Positions 53,484-62,211 of a stretch of DNA of 64,000 bases are shown piece by piece. The notes beneath the pieces are model-generated. The model worked only from the letters and a program-made list of their open reading frames with translations. It had not been told where the DNA came from and did no database searches. Source of the stretch: G963664115 sp965263045 (GTDB lineage Bacteria > Acidobacteriota > Terriglobia > 20CM-2-55-15). The stretch spans positions 1,302,001 to 1,366,000 of the forward strand of contig CBDHGK010000041.1 of the NCBI GenBank assembly GCA_965263045.1, written 5' to 3'. Each line of letters opens with the position of its first letter. The first letter of the stretch is position 1. Both the position numbers and the translations under genes were made by a program.

Positions 53484-54971
53484 ATGATGAAGAAAAGAGT
53501 CTTACTGTTTTTCCCATCCTACAGGAGCCTTGAGGCTGCGCCGCCGCTGGCGCTTCTGGCCCTCGCCTCGGCGCTTGAAGAGCAGGGCTATTCTGTGGAT
53601 GTCGTCGATTCTACGGTCGAACCGAATTATATTCCGCGCATCCTGAATCAGCTGGACGAATCGCTACTCCTCGGAATTTCGATCGTTACCGGGCCGATGA
53701 TCAGCGAGGCCATCGAAGTTGCGATGGCGGTCAAGGAGAAGAGACCGGATTTTCCGGTAGTCATGGGTGGTTGGCATCCGTCCACTCGGGCTGCACAGAC
53801 TTTGCGGGAGCCTTACGTGGACGTTGTGGTTCAGGGACAGGGAGAAGCAACCCTGTGCGAAATTGCCCAGCGGCTGGCCGAGGGTCGTGATCTTTCCGGA
53901 GTGAGAGGCTGTTCCTTCAAGACCTCTGATGGGCGCGTCGTAGAAAACAATCCTCGCTCTACGATCAACATCGAAACCCTACCGCCGAAAGCCTATCACC
54001 TGATCGATCTGGATATTTATGCCCGGCTTTGTGGGCGTCGATGGCTCATGTATACCTCGAGTCATGGGTGTCCCTACGATTGCTCGTTTTGCTCCAACGC
54101 CAGCTTATACGGTCGCGCCTGGAATGCGCTTCCGGCTGAGCGCGTCGTCGCCGAAGTCGTCGAACTGGTTCGCGAATTCCGACTCGATCTGGTGGACATC
54201 GTCGACGACAACTTTCTTGTGGACAGGCAGCGTGGGGTCGATATCGCCCGGGGATTCCTGGCCTCGGGCGAGAAATTCGAATGGTGTGTCCAGTCGACAG
54301 CCAACTTTCTTCTGAAAACGAGCGACGAGGACGTGAAGCTGATGCAGCAGAGCGGGCTCGACCGAGTTTTCATCGGAGCCGAATCCGGCTCCGATGACAT
54401 GCTGCGTTCGGCGAATAAGGTACACTTTCAACCTCAGCGCGTATTGTTCGATGTCGCCGAGAAGCTGTTCGACGCTGGGATCACCTGTACTTTTTCTTTG
54501 ATCTTCGCCTTGCCGGGCGAAACCGCTTCAGATCGCAAGGCCACGCTCGCCATGATGCGGGAAATCAAGTCTCGCTTCCCGAATACGGAGTTTCACAGCA
54601 ATATCTACACACCGTATCCGGGCGCGCCCAATTTTCAGCAGGCCGTCGGGATGGGGCTCCGCGAGCCGGAGTCGTTGGGGGAGTGGGCGGAGTTCTACCC
54701 AAAGTTCCAGCGATTGCCCTGGCTCAGTGAGAACGAGCACCGGCATATTCAGCGCATGCGGGAGTACATCCGAATCGCGTTCGCAACCAAGCGCATCCGC
54801 CGGAGTTCGAGTCGAGAGAAAATCGTGCGGCTACTGGTTCCGGCGGCCCGTGCCCGCTTGAACACTGGCCGTTACTCATTGCCGGTGGAACTGTGGTTCT
54901 TGAAGTCGGCGGCGCGCTTGCGTGCCGCCTTAACTCCAACCCGGGCGCGCTCCCACGTGCTTCAGCCATGA
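53484..54971 (+). CDS. Cobalamin-binding radical SAM protein
   Basis: A 495-residue protein. Residues 5-130 form a B12-binding Rossmann-like domain (LALLALASALEEQGYSVDVVD, VVMGGWHPS, VVQGQGEATLCEIA) lacking the DxHxxG base-off motif. The [4Fe-4S] motif CPYDCSFC is at 196-203, followed by the SAM-radical barrel (VDIVDDNFLVD, GLDRVFIGAESGSDDML, TFSLIFALPGE). The family does methyl transfer or ring rearrangement of unactivated carbon. ATG 53484 or 53487 follows a weak GAGTCG. A related remnant is at 51767. Confidence 0.87.
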   Translation: MMKKRVLLFFPSYRSLEAAPPLALLALASALEEQGYSVDVVDSTVEPNYIPRILNQLDESLLLGISIVTGPMISEAIEVAMAVKEKRPDFPVVMGGWHPSTRAAQTLREPYVDVVVQGQGEATLCEIAQRLAEGRDLSGVRGCSFKTSDGRVVENNPRSTINIETLPPKAYHLIDLDIYARLCGRRWLMYTSSHGCPYDCSFCSNASLYGRAWNALPAERVVAEVVELVREFRLDLVDIVDDNFLVDRQRGVDIARGFLASGEKFEWCVQSTANFLLKTSDEDVKLMQQSGLDRVFIGAESGSDDMLRSANKVHFQPQRVLFDVAEKLFDAGITCTFSLIFALPGETASDRKATLAMMREIKSRFPNTEFHSNIYTPYPGAPNFQQAVGMGLREPESLGEWAEFYPKFQRLPWLSENEHRHIQRMREYIRIAFATKRIRRSSSREKIVRLLVPAARARLNTGRYSLPVELWFLKSAARLRAALTPTRARSHVLQP

Positions 54972-55101
54972 ACGTTTCATTCCGGTTCCGCTCTCCAGGG
55001 GTCGCCGAGGAAAACGGTAAACCAGGCGTGATCGGGTGGATTCGTCCGTTTTAAGGATCGGACGCTCTGAAGCCCGGACGCACCAGGGCTCCCGAAGACG
55101 G

Positions 55102-55486
55102 TTATCCCTGCGGCGCTCGAGCAATATCTTCCCTTCGACAGACGCAGCGAAAGCCAATCGTCGGTGCCCGGTGATCCGGAGGACTCCTCAAGCGCGGGGC
55201 GGCAAGTGTGTCGATGCTGTCGAGATACCAATCCCCGCCTCGGATGGTGCGATACGTCGCTCCAAAGTGGTCGGTCTGATACGGTGAGCCCGGATAGACG
55301 TCGAACCAGTCTTCGGTCCACTCGAAAACGTTTGGTTTTGCCAGTTTCAAAGCGAGGCCCACACCTGATCCACATACGGAGCGGGTCGCTGGGTGAGGTC
55401 AACGAAGACCTTATATTGAGATTGGTTTACTTCGGTCCGGTATTGCTCTGGGCGGTATGGATAGCTGACGACTATAAGTTCGGACG
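55102..55486 (-). pseudogene. Remnant of a formylglycine-generating-enzyme-like (SUMF1) gene
   Basis: On the minus strand one frame near 55485-55353 gives YPYRPEQYRTEVNQSQYKVF and then TQRPAPYVDQVWASL before a stop, matching the N-terminal part of FGE domains. A second frame (about 55340-55102) gives NVFEWTEDWFDVYPGSPYQ, then YRTIRGGDWYLDS and APTIGFRCV, the C-terminal part. The central third of the domain is missing. It lies between the radical SAM gene and the amidohydrolase gene and has no start or ribosome-binding site. Confidence 0.75.
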
Positions 55487-56593
55487 TCAAAAACGTACCT
55501 CTTGCAGATACGGTGTCCACTCAGCGGCTCTGACTAGTGATTTCCACGGCAGGTGTATTCGCTTGGAGAGCAGCTTCGGCACTTCTCTGACGATGATCCT
55601 TCGTGTTCCACCGTCAAACAACTCTCGGAACTCCTCGTCGCCATACAATGCCCTACCGTCGGAGACGACGAGTGCAGGTGCGTCGTCTTTCAACACGACC
55701 ATGTCGGCCCGGTTGAGATCGCGAATCCTTAGAATATCGGCCGGGATCGTGGTGATCGTAGCCCAAAGTTTTTCCTCTTCCCAGTCGACGAGCTTTCGAA
55801 GCATTTGAAAGTCTTCGAGCAGACCGCTGCTGGAAGTGGCTGCAGAATCCGAGCCCAGGGCAAGGTTCAGCGTCGGCGGAAGTCGACCGTAGTCGAGCGT
55901 TTGCCCGTAGAGGTAAAGGTTCGACACGGGGCAGGATACGACACTGGCCTTTCTTCTGGCCAGCAATCGCTGTTGGCTGCGTTGTGCCCCTAGAGCATGC
56001 ACCAACACCGTGTTCGCTGCGAGCATTCCGTTGCCCTCGAGTTCGTCGATTTCCGACTGCGCGCGAGGGCTGAGACCTTCGGCGGCATGGATAATCCACG
56101 GAACATCGTCCGGTGTTTCCCGAAACGTATCCAACGCCCGGTCGTCAAGACCGAGAGAATGGGACCATCGGTAGTCCTGGACGACGCGGATCGGAAAGTT
56201 TTGACGGAAGCAAGGATGTTGCGGATTGTGGTGCGCTACCGTGGTGACGCCTGAAATCAGGTTCTTGAAGGCCCCGATTCGAAGTCGATCTTCCACCGGT
56301 ATCGAGGTGCAGGCACGAATTGCGGGCGAATTCATCTGTTCTTTGATTTCCCCGGCCCATTCGTACATGTCCGTGTAGGCCCCGCGTCGCCCAAGGAAGG
56401 GAAATGAATTGAACTCGAGATGGTCGTGCGCATTGATCAAGCCGGGCAGGAGCAGATAGCGTTCATCGAGTCGGACCCGGGCAGCATGCGCCGGGATAGG
56501 TTCGATTCCGCCGGAAAGAGCAACAAGGGAGATCGACCGGAAGGACCCGTTCACGTACGCTCGTTCGGCGTGGATAGCGATAGGGGATTTCAT
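55487..56593 (-). CDS. Amidohydrolase family protein (cytosine deaminase/chlorohydrolase-like)
   Basis: A 368-residue cytosolic metal hydrolase from ATG 56593. It has PGLINAHDHLEF (HxH pair), GVTTVAHHNPQHP, VPWIIHAAEGLS (metal His), NTVLVHALGA and LALGSDSAATSS (catalytic Asp). This set matches the S-adenosylhomocysteine deaminase/Atz-Trz branch, which removes amino or halogen groups from heterocycles. It lacks a signal peptide, unlike the other amidohydrolases here. It is transcribed against the cluster genes on either side, and its function within the cluster is not clear. Confidence 0.84.
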   Translation of the reverse strand: MKSPIAIHAERAYVNGSFRSISLVALSGGIEPIPAHAARVRLDERYLLLPGLINAHDHLEFNSFPFLGRRGAYTDMYEWAGEIKEQMNSPAIRACTSIPVEDRLRIGAFKNLISGVTTVAHHNPQHPCFRQNFPIRVVQDYRWSHSLGLDDRALDTFRETPDDVPWIIHAAEGLSPRAQSEIDELEGNGMLAANTVLVHALGAQRSQQRLLARRKASVVSCPVSNLYLYGQTLDYGRLPPTLNLALGSDSAATSSSGLLEDFQMLRKLVDWEEEKLWATITTIPADILRIRDLNRADMVVLKDDAPALVVSDGRALYGDEEFRELFDGGTRRIIVREVPKLLSKRIHLPWKSLVRAAEWTPYLQEVRF

Positions 56594-57123
56594 GGTTATA
56601 TCCGATTGCCAACGCAGAAGATGGCCGGCTGGCCCGGGGTCGGAAGATCGACGCGAGCGGCGGCCCGTTCCAGGACAGATGTGCACGGCGCGAGGGACTT
56701 GCGAATGCAGCTCGCGGACATGCCTTTCACGAGCTGTCAGTCAAGGCTTATTCAGGGGCACACTACCTGCCCCCATCCATGCTATCACCGGGCTACGAAC
56801 GCGATAGATCCGTACATGTGGTGGCTTAACAGCCCGTGGCAGAAGTCTCAAGGGTCGCGTTACGGCCAAACGGGGCCGGATTATAGGAGGCGACGACGCT
56901 GAAATGCTCATTCATTGCGAGGAGTCGGCGACAACGAAGACGGCCCCGTTTCGCCGTAACCCTTTGGGCGCAGGGGGGTTCGGGCCACAGGCATTGTCGT
57001 TCGTCGGTCACGACGAAAAGACGTCGTTCCGCTCCTCACTTCGCGCCTGCAACCCGAAGACCCCTGCGCGCGGCCCTTGAGACTTCTGCCACGGGCTGTT
57101 AGGCTCGGCGTATTCAGTAGACT
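56594..57123. other. Intergenic region containing MITE copy B
   Basis: About 530 bases between divergent genes. The first 235 bases have no recognised feature; the rest is the MITE-like element at 56829-57099. The radical SAM gene that follows starts just 25 bases after it. Confidence 0.6.
56829..57099 (+). repeat. MITE-like inverted-repeat element, copy B (271 bp)
   Basis: It begins ACAGCCCGTGGCAGAAGTCT and ends with the inverse, giving perfect inverted repeats of at least 25 bases. TA flanks both ends (56827-56828 and 57100-57101). The interior matches copy A in blocks separated by gaps. It lies between divergent amidohydrolase and radical SAM genes and could carry promoter or insulator activity. 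Confidence 0.88.
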
Positions 57124-58608
57124 ATGGCATCCGCTGGTCGGCCCAGACACATGATCGTCTTTTACAATCCACGAAGTCTTTCAGGCGGCCGCCGTCGCCT
57201 ACCTCTGTCGCTGCTTTCGCTGGTACGTATGTTCGACGGTGATTGCGCGATCGTTGACGCCAACGTCGAGCCGGCTCCGGTCGAAAAAATCAAGACACTC
57301 TTCAGGCAATCCTCCACCCAGAACTACCTTGCGGTCTCTGTCATGCCGGGTCCTCAGCTCGTGAATGCGATCCAGGATTCCCGCGCGATCAAGAATGCCT
57401 CCCCGGACGTCACCACGGTATGGGGAGGCTACTTTCCATCCATTCATCCTCACGTCACCTTGACCGCCGACTATGTCGACTACGTCGTCAGCGGGCAGGG
57501 TGAGGTGACCTTCAGGGAGCTTCACCAGGCTCTCGCAGCCGGGGAGTCTGTCGAGGGTATTCCGGGTATCGCATATCGCAAAGATGGAACTGTCCGTCAG
57601 AACAGCCCGCGGTCTCTCCGGAACGTCAACTCATTTCGCAGCCTACCCTACCATCTCGTTGACGTTGAGAAATATGTTGTACCGACCTACCTGGGATCCC
57701 GGACGCTGTGCCATGTAACCAGCGCCGGTTGCTATGCCGACTGCAATTTTTGTGGAATCAATCTTGTCTACGACTGGCGGTGGATTCCTGAGGAAGCGGA
57801 ACGGACGATCAACGTTGCCAGGTATTTCAAGGAAAAATACGGGATGAATGCGATCGAGTTTTTCGACGCACATTTCTTTCCGTCGGAATCACGGACAGTC
57901 GCTATTGCAGACGGACTGAAGCCCCTGGATATCGTGTGGTGGGGAGAATCCCGAATCGATTCATTGCTGAAGTACCGCGAAAGCAGTTGGAAGAAGATTA
58001 AACAGTCTGGTTGTTCGATGATTTTCTTCGGCGCCGAATCAGGCTGTGACGAAGTCCTCCAGCAAATGGACAAGCAGCAGTCGGTCGAACAAACATTCGA
58101 ACTTGTCAGGAAGTGTAAGGAGCACGGCATCGTACCGGAGCTTTCGTTCGTTCTGGGTAATCCGGTGAATCCCGAAAAGGACGTCAACGAGACGATCCGC
58201 TTCATCTACCGAGTGAAGGAATTCTACCCGGAGGTCGAGATCCTGATCTTCATATACACGCCCGTGCCACAACCGGGTATGTACGACCAGGCTGTCGCTG
58301 ATGGCTTTGAGTTTCCCGACACTCTCGAGGCCTGGACTTCCGAGCGATGGTTGAAGTTCGGCATGCACAAGGAGCCGTCGACACCGTGGCTGTCGGGATC
58401 TCTCTGGAATAGAATTCGCGATTTCGAAACTGTCATTCATGCCTACTACCCGACAGCGACCGATCTTCGTTTGTCGCGTGGTGTCCGAAATCTGCTCCGC
58501 CTGATGGGGAGTTGGAGATACAAGCTGCGGTTCTACCACTATCCGTATGAACTTCGGGCGGTTCAGCGGATGGTTGACTATCGGCAGCCTGAGGTCGAAG
58601 GCTTCTGA
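57124..58608 (+). CDS. Cobalamin-binding radical SAM protein
   Basis: A 494-residue protein with the same order of domains as the gene at 53484. The B12-binding domain is about residues 10-140 (VFYNPRSLSGGRRRLPLSLL, VWGGYFPSIHP, VVSGQGEVTFRELH), again without DxHxxG. CYADCNFC (203-210) binds the cluster, and FFGAESGCDEVLQQMDKQQ and LSFVLGNPVNPEKDV are barrel motifs. It probably methylates or rearranges a neighbouring substrate. ATG 57124 is chosen, but ATG 57151 fits equally. Its stop overlaps the next start as TGATG, so translation is coupled. Confidence 0.87.
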   Translation: MASAGRPRHMIVFYNPRSLSGGRRRLPLSLLSLVRMFDGDCAIVDANVEPAPVEKIKTLFRQSSTQNYLAVSVMPGPQLVNAIQDSRAIKNASPDVTTVWGGYFPSIHPHVTLTADYVDYVVSGQGEVTFRELHQALAAGESVEGIPGIAYRKDGTVRQNSPRSLRNVNSFRSLPYHLVDVEKYVVPTYLGSRTLCHVTSAGCYADCNFCGINLVYDWRWIPEEAERTINVARYFKEKYGMNAIEFFDAHFFPSESRTVAIADGLKPLDIVWWGESRIDSLLKYRESSWKKIKQSGCSMIFFGAESGCDEVLQQMDKQQSVEQTFELVRKCKEHGIVPELSFVLGNPVNPEKDVNETIRFIYRVKEFYPEVEILIFIYTPVPQPGMYDQAVADGFEFPDTLEAWTSERWLKFGMHKEPSTPWLSGSLWNRIRDFETVIHAYYPTATDLRLSRGVRNLLRLMGSWRYKLRFYHYPYELRAVQRMVDYRQPEVEGF

Positions 58609-59261
58609 TGCTTGAAGCGGACGAGGCTTACGCGCGCCTTGCATCCGTCTATGATGGGCTGAACAATCCGGTCACCTCACTGGGACGGGCACAAATTCAG
58701 AGAATCGGACCGGTATTCGCCGGGCGCGATGTATTGGACCTCGGCTGTGGAACGGGGGCTCCGGCAAGACAGGCCGCGGAATTCGGACCCAAGAGCTGGG
58801 TTGGCGTGGATCGTGTGACCGAAATGCTCGGCTACTTCGAGGGAACCGCTGTTCGAGCCGATTTCCGGACCCTGCCTTTCCCCGACTCCTCGTTCGATGT
58901 CGTTCTCTTCTGGATTTCGCTGGGCTATGTCGATGCTCCGGCGGTGGCGCTCCTGGAATCCGTGCGGGTTCTCCGGCCGAGCGGAAAGATGCTCATCCTC
59001 GATCTTCACCCGATTGGCGCCAGTCGGGGTTGGACGCGAAGTATGGGTGGGCTGACGATTCGATCGGTAATCCACTCCAGCGAGGCCTGGTCTCATTGTT
59101 TCAACATTGCCGGCCTGCAGGTCGTTCATGAAGATTCTGTCGTGATCGACGAGTCGATGCGCTCCTCGTTCGACGCGGCGGGGAAGGACTTCCTGGAATT
59201 CGAGGGGCAGGACCTGTTGATTTTCTACGAGCTCCAGAGAAAGCGTGCCGAAGCCCCGTAG
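58608..59261 (+). CDS. Class I SAM-dependent methyltransferase, coupled to radical SAM gene
   Basis: A 217-residue protein that starts in the stop codon of the radical SAM gene (TGATG), so the two are co-translated. Core motifs are VLDLGCGTGAPARQAAEFG (motif I, about residue 42), VRADFRTLPFPDSSFDVVLFWISLGYVD and VLRPSGKMLILDLHPIG. It is of the UbiE/BioC-like small-molecule type. The coupling implies that the two act on the same pathway, probably at successive steps. Confidence 0.88.
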   Translation: MLEADEAYARLASVYDGLNNPVTSLGRAQIQRIGPVFAGRDVLDLGCGTGAPARQAAEFGPKSWVGVDRVTEMLGYFEGTAVRADFRTLPFPDSSFDVVLFWISLGYVDAPAVALLESVRVLRPSGKMLILDLHPIGASRGWTRSMGGLTIRSVIHSSEAWSHCFNIAGLQVVHEDSVVIDESMRSSFDAAGKDFLEFEGQDLLIFYELQRKRAEAP

Positions 59262-59361
59262 CAATCGATAGCGCGTCAGTTCGAACAGTTCAGTGACTTC
59301 CGGACTAACATAGATTCGACCGAAGCGACTCTCTTACTGAATCGTGAGCCATGGACGGACT

Positions 59362-60411
59362 TCAAGCTGAATGTTCCCCCATATGGTGGAGCTCCCCGAC
59401 CCGCAACATCTTGCTGCAAACGCAACTTTGACATGTCGGGTTCTCCGAAACACGAAGTGAGCGTCGAAACGCCAGCGCTTCGCCGCCGTTAATGTTTTTG
59501 TAATCGCCGATGACGGGTTGAAAAAAGCATCCGCGCATTCTTCCGGTCGTTTCGATGACCGCCGATACCCACGGTGCATTGCATCGAACTCTGGGTTTAC
59601 GGGTGTGGTCGACAAGTGCGCGGAAATAGTGGTGGATTGTCTCGAGTTTTCGAAGGCCGGACTCAATAAACGGTACAGCATCGCTTCGTGCCAACGTTTC
59701 TATCCCGGATCTCATCGCTTCGAGATCCTCGGTTCGAGGTTGTATCCGGTCGGCAACAACAGAATGATCTTCGTGATTTCTGCCAAACGCCTCGGTCGTC
59801 AGATCGACTGGAAGAAACGAAATCTTGTCGAAGCCGAGGGAGCGAGCCGATTCGACGAGTTCAGGCAGGCGGCCGACATTATCACGCTGTAGGGTCGATC
59901 GTGCGATGAGTCTGGGGCGGGGTTTGAGATAGCGGACTGAATCGAGCCCTTTCACCAGCTTCGAAAAGCCGTCAACCCCTCGAATGACTTCATAGGAGGC
60001 CGCGTCAGGTGCATCAAAGGAGACGAAGAACCCGGACACCCGCCTGAGCACAGCTGCGGCGTAAGAAGGCAACAGAAAGCCGTTCGTGGCAACGAGAACC
60101 GAGGAGCCGAGGAGGTGGATTCTCTCCACCACTTCTGCGAATCTGGGATGCATGGTCGGTTCTCCTCCAGAGAGTAGAACTTCCAGTGGCTTCCAACGTC
60201 CGATCTCGACGTACAGGTCGCTGAGCAGGGTGTCCGACATTTGACGGGCGTCCGCGGTGCTGAGCCGCTCGTTGTTTTGCCATATGGCGCAGGTTAAACA
60301 GCGGCTGTTGCAGATGTCATTCAGATTGAGGACCAGGATCGGAAGGGTTGTTATCCTGTGGGAACGTTGTTGAATTGCGACTTCGGCCATCTGAACAAAG
60401 ATGTTTGTCAT
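59362..60411 (-). CDS. Radical SAM protein with SPASM-type C-terminus
   Basis: A 349-residue protein from ATG 60411. The [4Fe-4S] motif is CNSRCLTC (34-41), followed by LEVLLSGGEPTMHPRF and VLVATNGFLLPS. The C-terminal part has VRCNAPWVSAVIETTGRMRGC and NPTCQSCVCSKM, the Cys-rich SPASM-type layout that holds auxiliary clusters. Such enzymes modify peptides, sugars or lipids. It is divergent from the polymerase gene (109-base gap) and lies beside two cobalamin radical SAM proteins. The upstream extension of the frame lacks family similarity. Confidence 0.85.
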   Translation of the reverse strand: MTNIFVQMAEVAIQQRSHRITTLPILVLNLNDICNSRCLTCAIWQNNERLSTADARQMSDTLLSDLYVEIGRWKPLEVLLSGGEPTMHPRFAEVVERIHLLGSSVLVATNGFLLPSYAAAVLRRVSGFFVSFDAPDAASYEVIRGVDGFSKLVKGLDSVRYLKPRPRLIARSTLQRDNVGRLPELVESARSLGFDKISFLPVDLTTEAFGRNHEDHSVVADRIQPRTEDLEAMRSGIETLARSDAVPFIESGLRKLETIHHYFRALVDHTRKPRVRCNAPWVSAVIETTGRMRGCFFQPVIGDYKNINGGEALAFRRSLRVSENPTCQSCVCSKMLRVGELHHMGEHSA

Positions 60412-60520
60412 GAGGCGCTTCGTTTCACCTGAATGGTGTGTGAGTGCGATGGCAGCCCGTCGCAAATGAAAGCCTGCGCGGCGACGCCAATTATCTGATA
60501 ACGTCCACTCCAATGCAAAA

Positions 60521-62173
60521 ATGGATCGACGAGCTTCGCACTTGAGCAGTCCGGGAACACTGAAGGAAGCGCCTGTCAACAGAGCTTGTTTGCTTGATCG
60601 TGCGGGTGAATACCTCTTGCTGACGCTCGTCTTGTCCTTGCCCTTCGAAATTCGCCTTACCCTGTTTGGACTGAGCAACCTGCAGTGGCTTTTTGTCGTT
60701 GCAGCCATCGTCAGCGCCCCAGGACTCATCCGAAAGCGGCGAGCGTTGGTTCGGGAACCGCTTGTCATAGCGGTCGTCTCGCTGGCGCTTGTTTACTGGA
60801 CATCCGCCCTACTCAGCGAGGCACTCACGATCAACGCGGTAAAGTCGGCCGTTCGTGTAACAACGGGAGTCGTGTTGGTATGCATGGCACTCGGTAGCAT
60901 TGATAAGAAGCGAGTGCTTCACTTTTGGTGTGTGTCGTCAGTTGCGGCAGCAGTCTATGGGATCGTTGATTATTTCGGTTTTGGTTATCCCCATTTATTC
61001 CGAATGCTCGAGTTCTGGCAGGGCAGCATTCAGAGGTTGAGCGGATCTTTCGAGTACCCGAACACCGCGGCGACCTTTTTTGCAATGTCGCTGCCTCTGG
61101 TCTGGATGGTGCCGCGGCGGATGTCTTTGCGGCTGGGAGGTGTGGCAATCCTTTGGTCGGCGCTGATTTTGACATATTCGCGTGGTGCGTTCGTGGCCGC
61201 GGTCGGAGCCTATGTCGGGCTATGGGTGATGACTCGGGAAAGAAGGCGAGAATGGCGATCCCCTCTGGCATTCGTTTCGGTGGCTGTCCTCATTTTCACC
61301 GCAACCACTCTTTTCGAGCCAATGGTTGTTCAAAGGTTGTCCACTGTTTCTTCGGATAATCCGATCGCCGCCACATACGAAACGAATTTCAACATCCTGC
61401 GGCAACGTCCGGGCGTATCCGACGAAATGGAGGTCACGCTGCGCAATGTGGGTCTTTCAACTTGGAATGCATCTGGGCGAGGAAGCATGGTTCTGTCATA
61501 TCGCTGGTTTGACACCATTGAGCGGCGATCGCTGGAAGACGATCCGATCGAGACACCACTCCCGTCTGACGTCAAGCAGCGCGAGAGCGTCACGCTTGAT
61601 GCGTCCTTCCGCACGCCAGCCCGCCCGGGTTCATACCTTTTGATATGGGACATGAAAAGCAATCAGGGATATTTCAGCCGGATGGGGGTGATTCCGGGGA
61701 TCATCGAGGTTGAAATCGAGTCTGGGGTTCAACGTTCGGGCGCCCAGGGCGACGTCAGCCGCTGGTACCGTCCCGACCGAGAGACAGAACCGTCAATTGA
61801 CGCGTCAGTTTCTCGTATGGATCTATGGAAAGCGGCCGTCCGGATGGCCTTAGACCATCCGATTCTCGGCGTAGGCCCCGATAATTTCCGACTGATGTAT
61901 GGGACGTATCTCGGGTACTCGAGGTGGGACTCCAAGGTTCGATCCAACAGCCTCTATTTAGAATTGGCAGCGACCTGCGGATTGTTGGGGTTGCTTGCGT
62001 TCGGCCTCGTCGCAGGTTCTATCAAATGGACGTGGGGGCCGGTTTCGGTGGCACTCGCGGTGTTTCTTGTTCACGGTCTTGTGGACGTATTCTTGTTGAC
62101 GACCCCGATCTATTTCGGTTTCTGGATCCTCGTTGGACTTTCAGGCGCTATTGAGCCATTATCGGAAAACTGA
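60521..62173 (+). CDS. O-antigen ligase/polymerase (Wzy_C) family protein with Ig-like insert
   Basis: A 550-residue polytopic membrane protein with about ten or more transmembrane helices. SGSFEYPNTAATFFAMSLPL and ILTYSRGAFVAAVGAYVGLW are Wzy_C signatures, and HPILGVGPDNFRLMYGTYLGYS lies after the large periplasmic loop. Residues about 290-395 within that loop form a beta-sandwich insert: EMEVTLRNVGLSTWNASGRG, LSYRWFD, VTLDASFRTPARPGSYLLIWDM, similar to the NBR1-like/FxW Ig domain. The family ligates or polymerises glycans on lipid carriers. Its TGA overlaps the next ATG (TGATG). Confidence 0.87.
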   Translation: MDRRASHLSSPGTLKEAPVNRACLLDRAGEYLLLTLVLSLPFEIRLTLFGLSNLQWLFVVAAIVSAPGLIRKRRALVREPLVIAVVSLALVYWTSALLSEALTINAVKSAVRVTTGVVLVCMALGSIDKKRVLHFWCVSSVAAAVYGIVDYFGFGYPHLFRMLEFWQGSIQRLSGSFEYPNTAATFFAMSLPLVWMVPRRMSLRLGGVAILWSALILTYSRGAFVAAVGAYVGLWVMTRERRREWRSPLAFVSVAVLIFTATTLFEPMVVQRLSTVSSDNPIAATYETNFNILRQRPGVSDEMEVTLRNVGLSTWNASGRGSMVLSYRWFDTIERRSLEDDPIETPLPSDVKQRESVTLDASFRTPARPGSYLLIWDMKSNQGYFSRMGVIPGIIEVEIESGVQRSGAQGDVSRWYRPDRETEPSIDASVSRMDLWKAAVRMALDHPILGVGPDNFRLMYGTYLGYSRWDSKVRSNSLYLELAATCGLLGLLAFGLVAGSIKWTWGPVSVALAVFLVHGLVDVFLLTTPIYFGFWILVGLSGAIEPLSEN

Positions 62174-62211
62174 TGACCGACATTCTTTTAGGCCATGCGT
62201 ACTTTCTCAAG

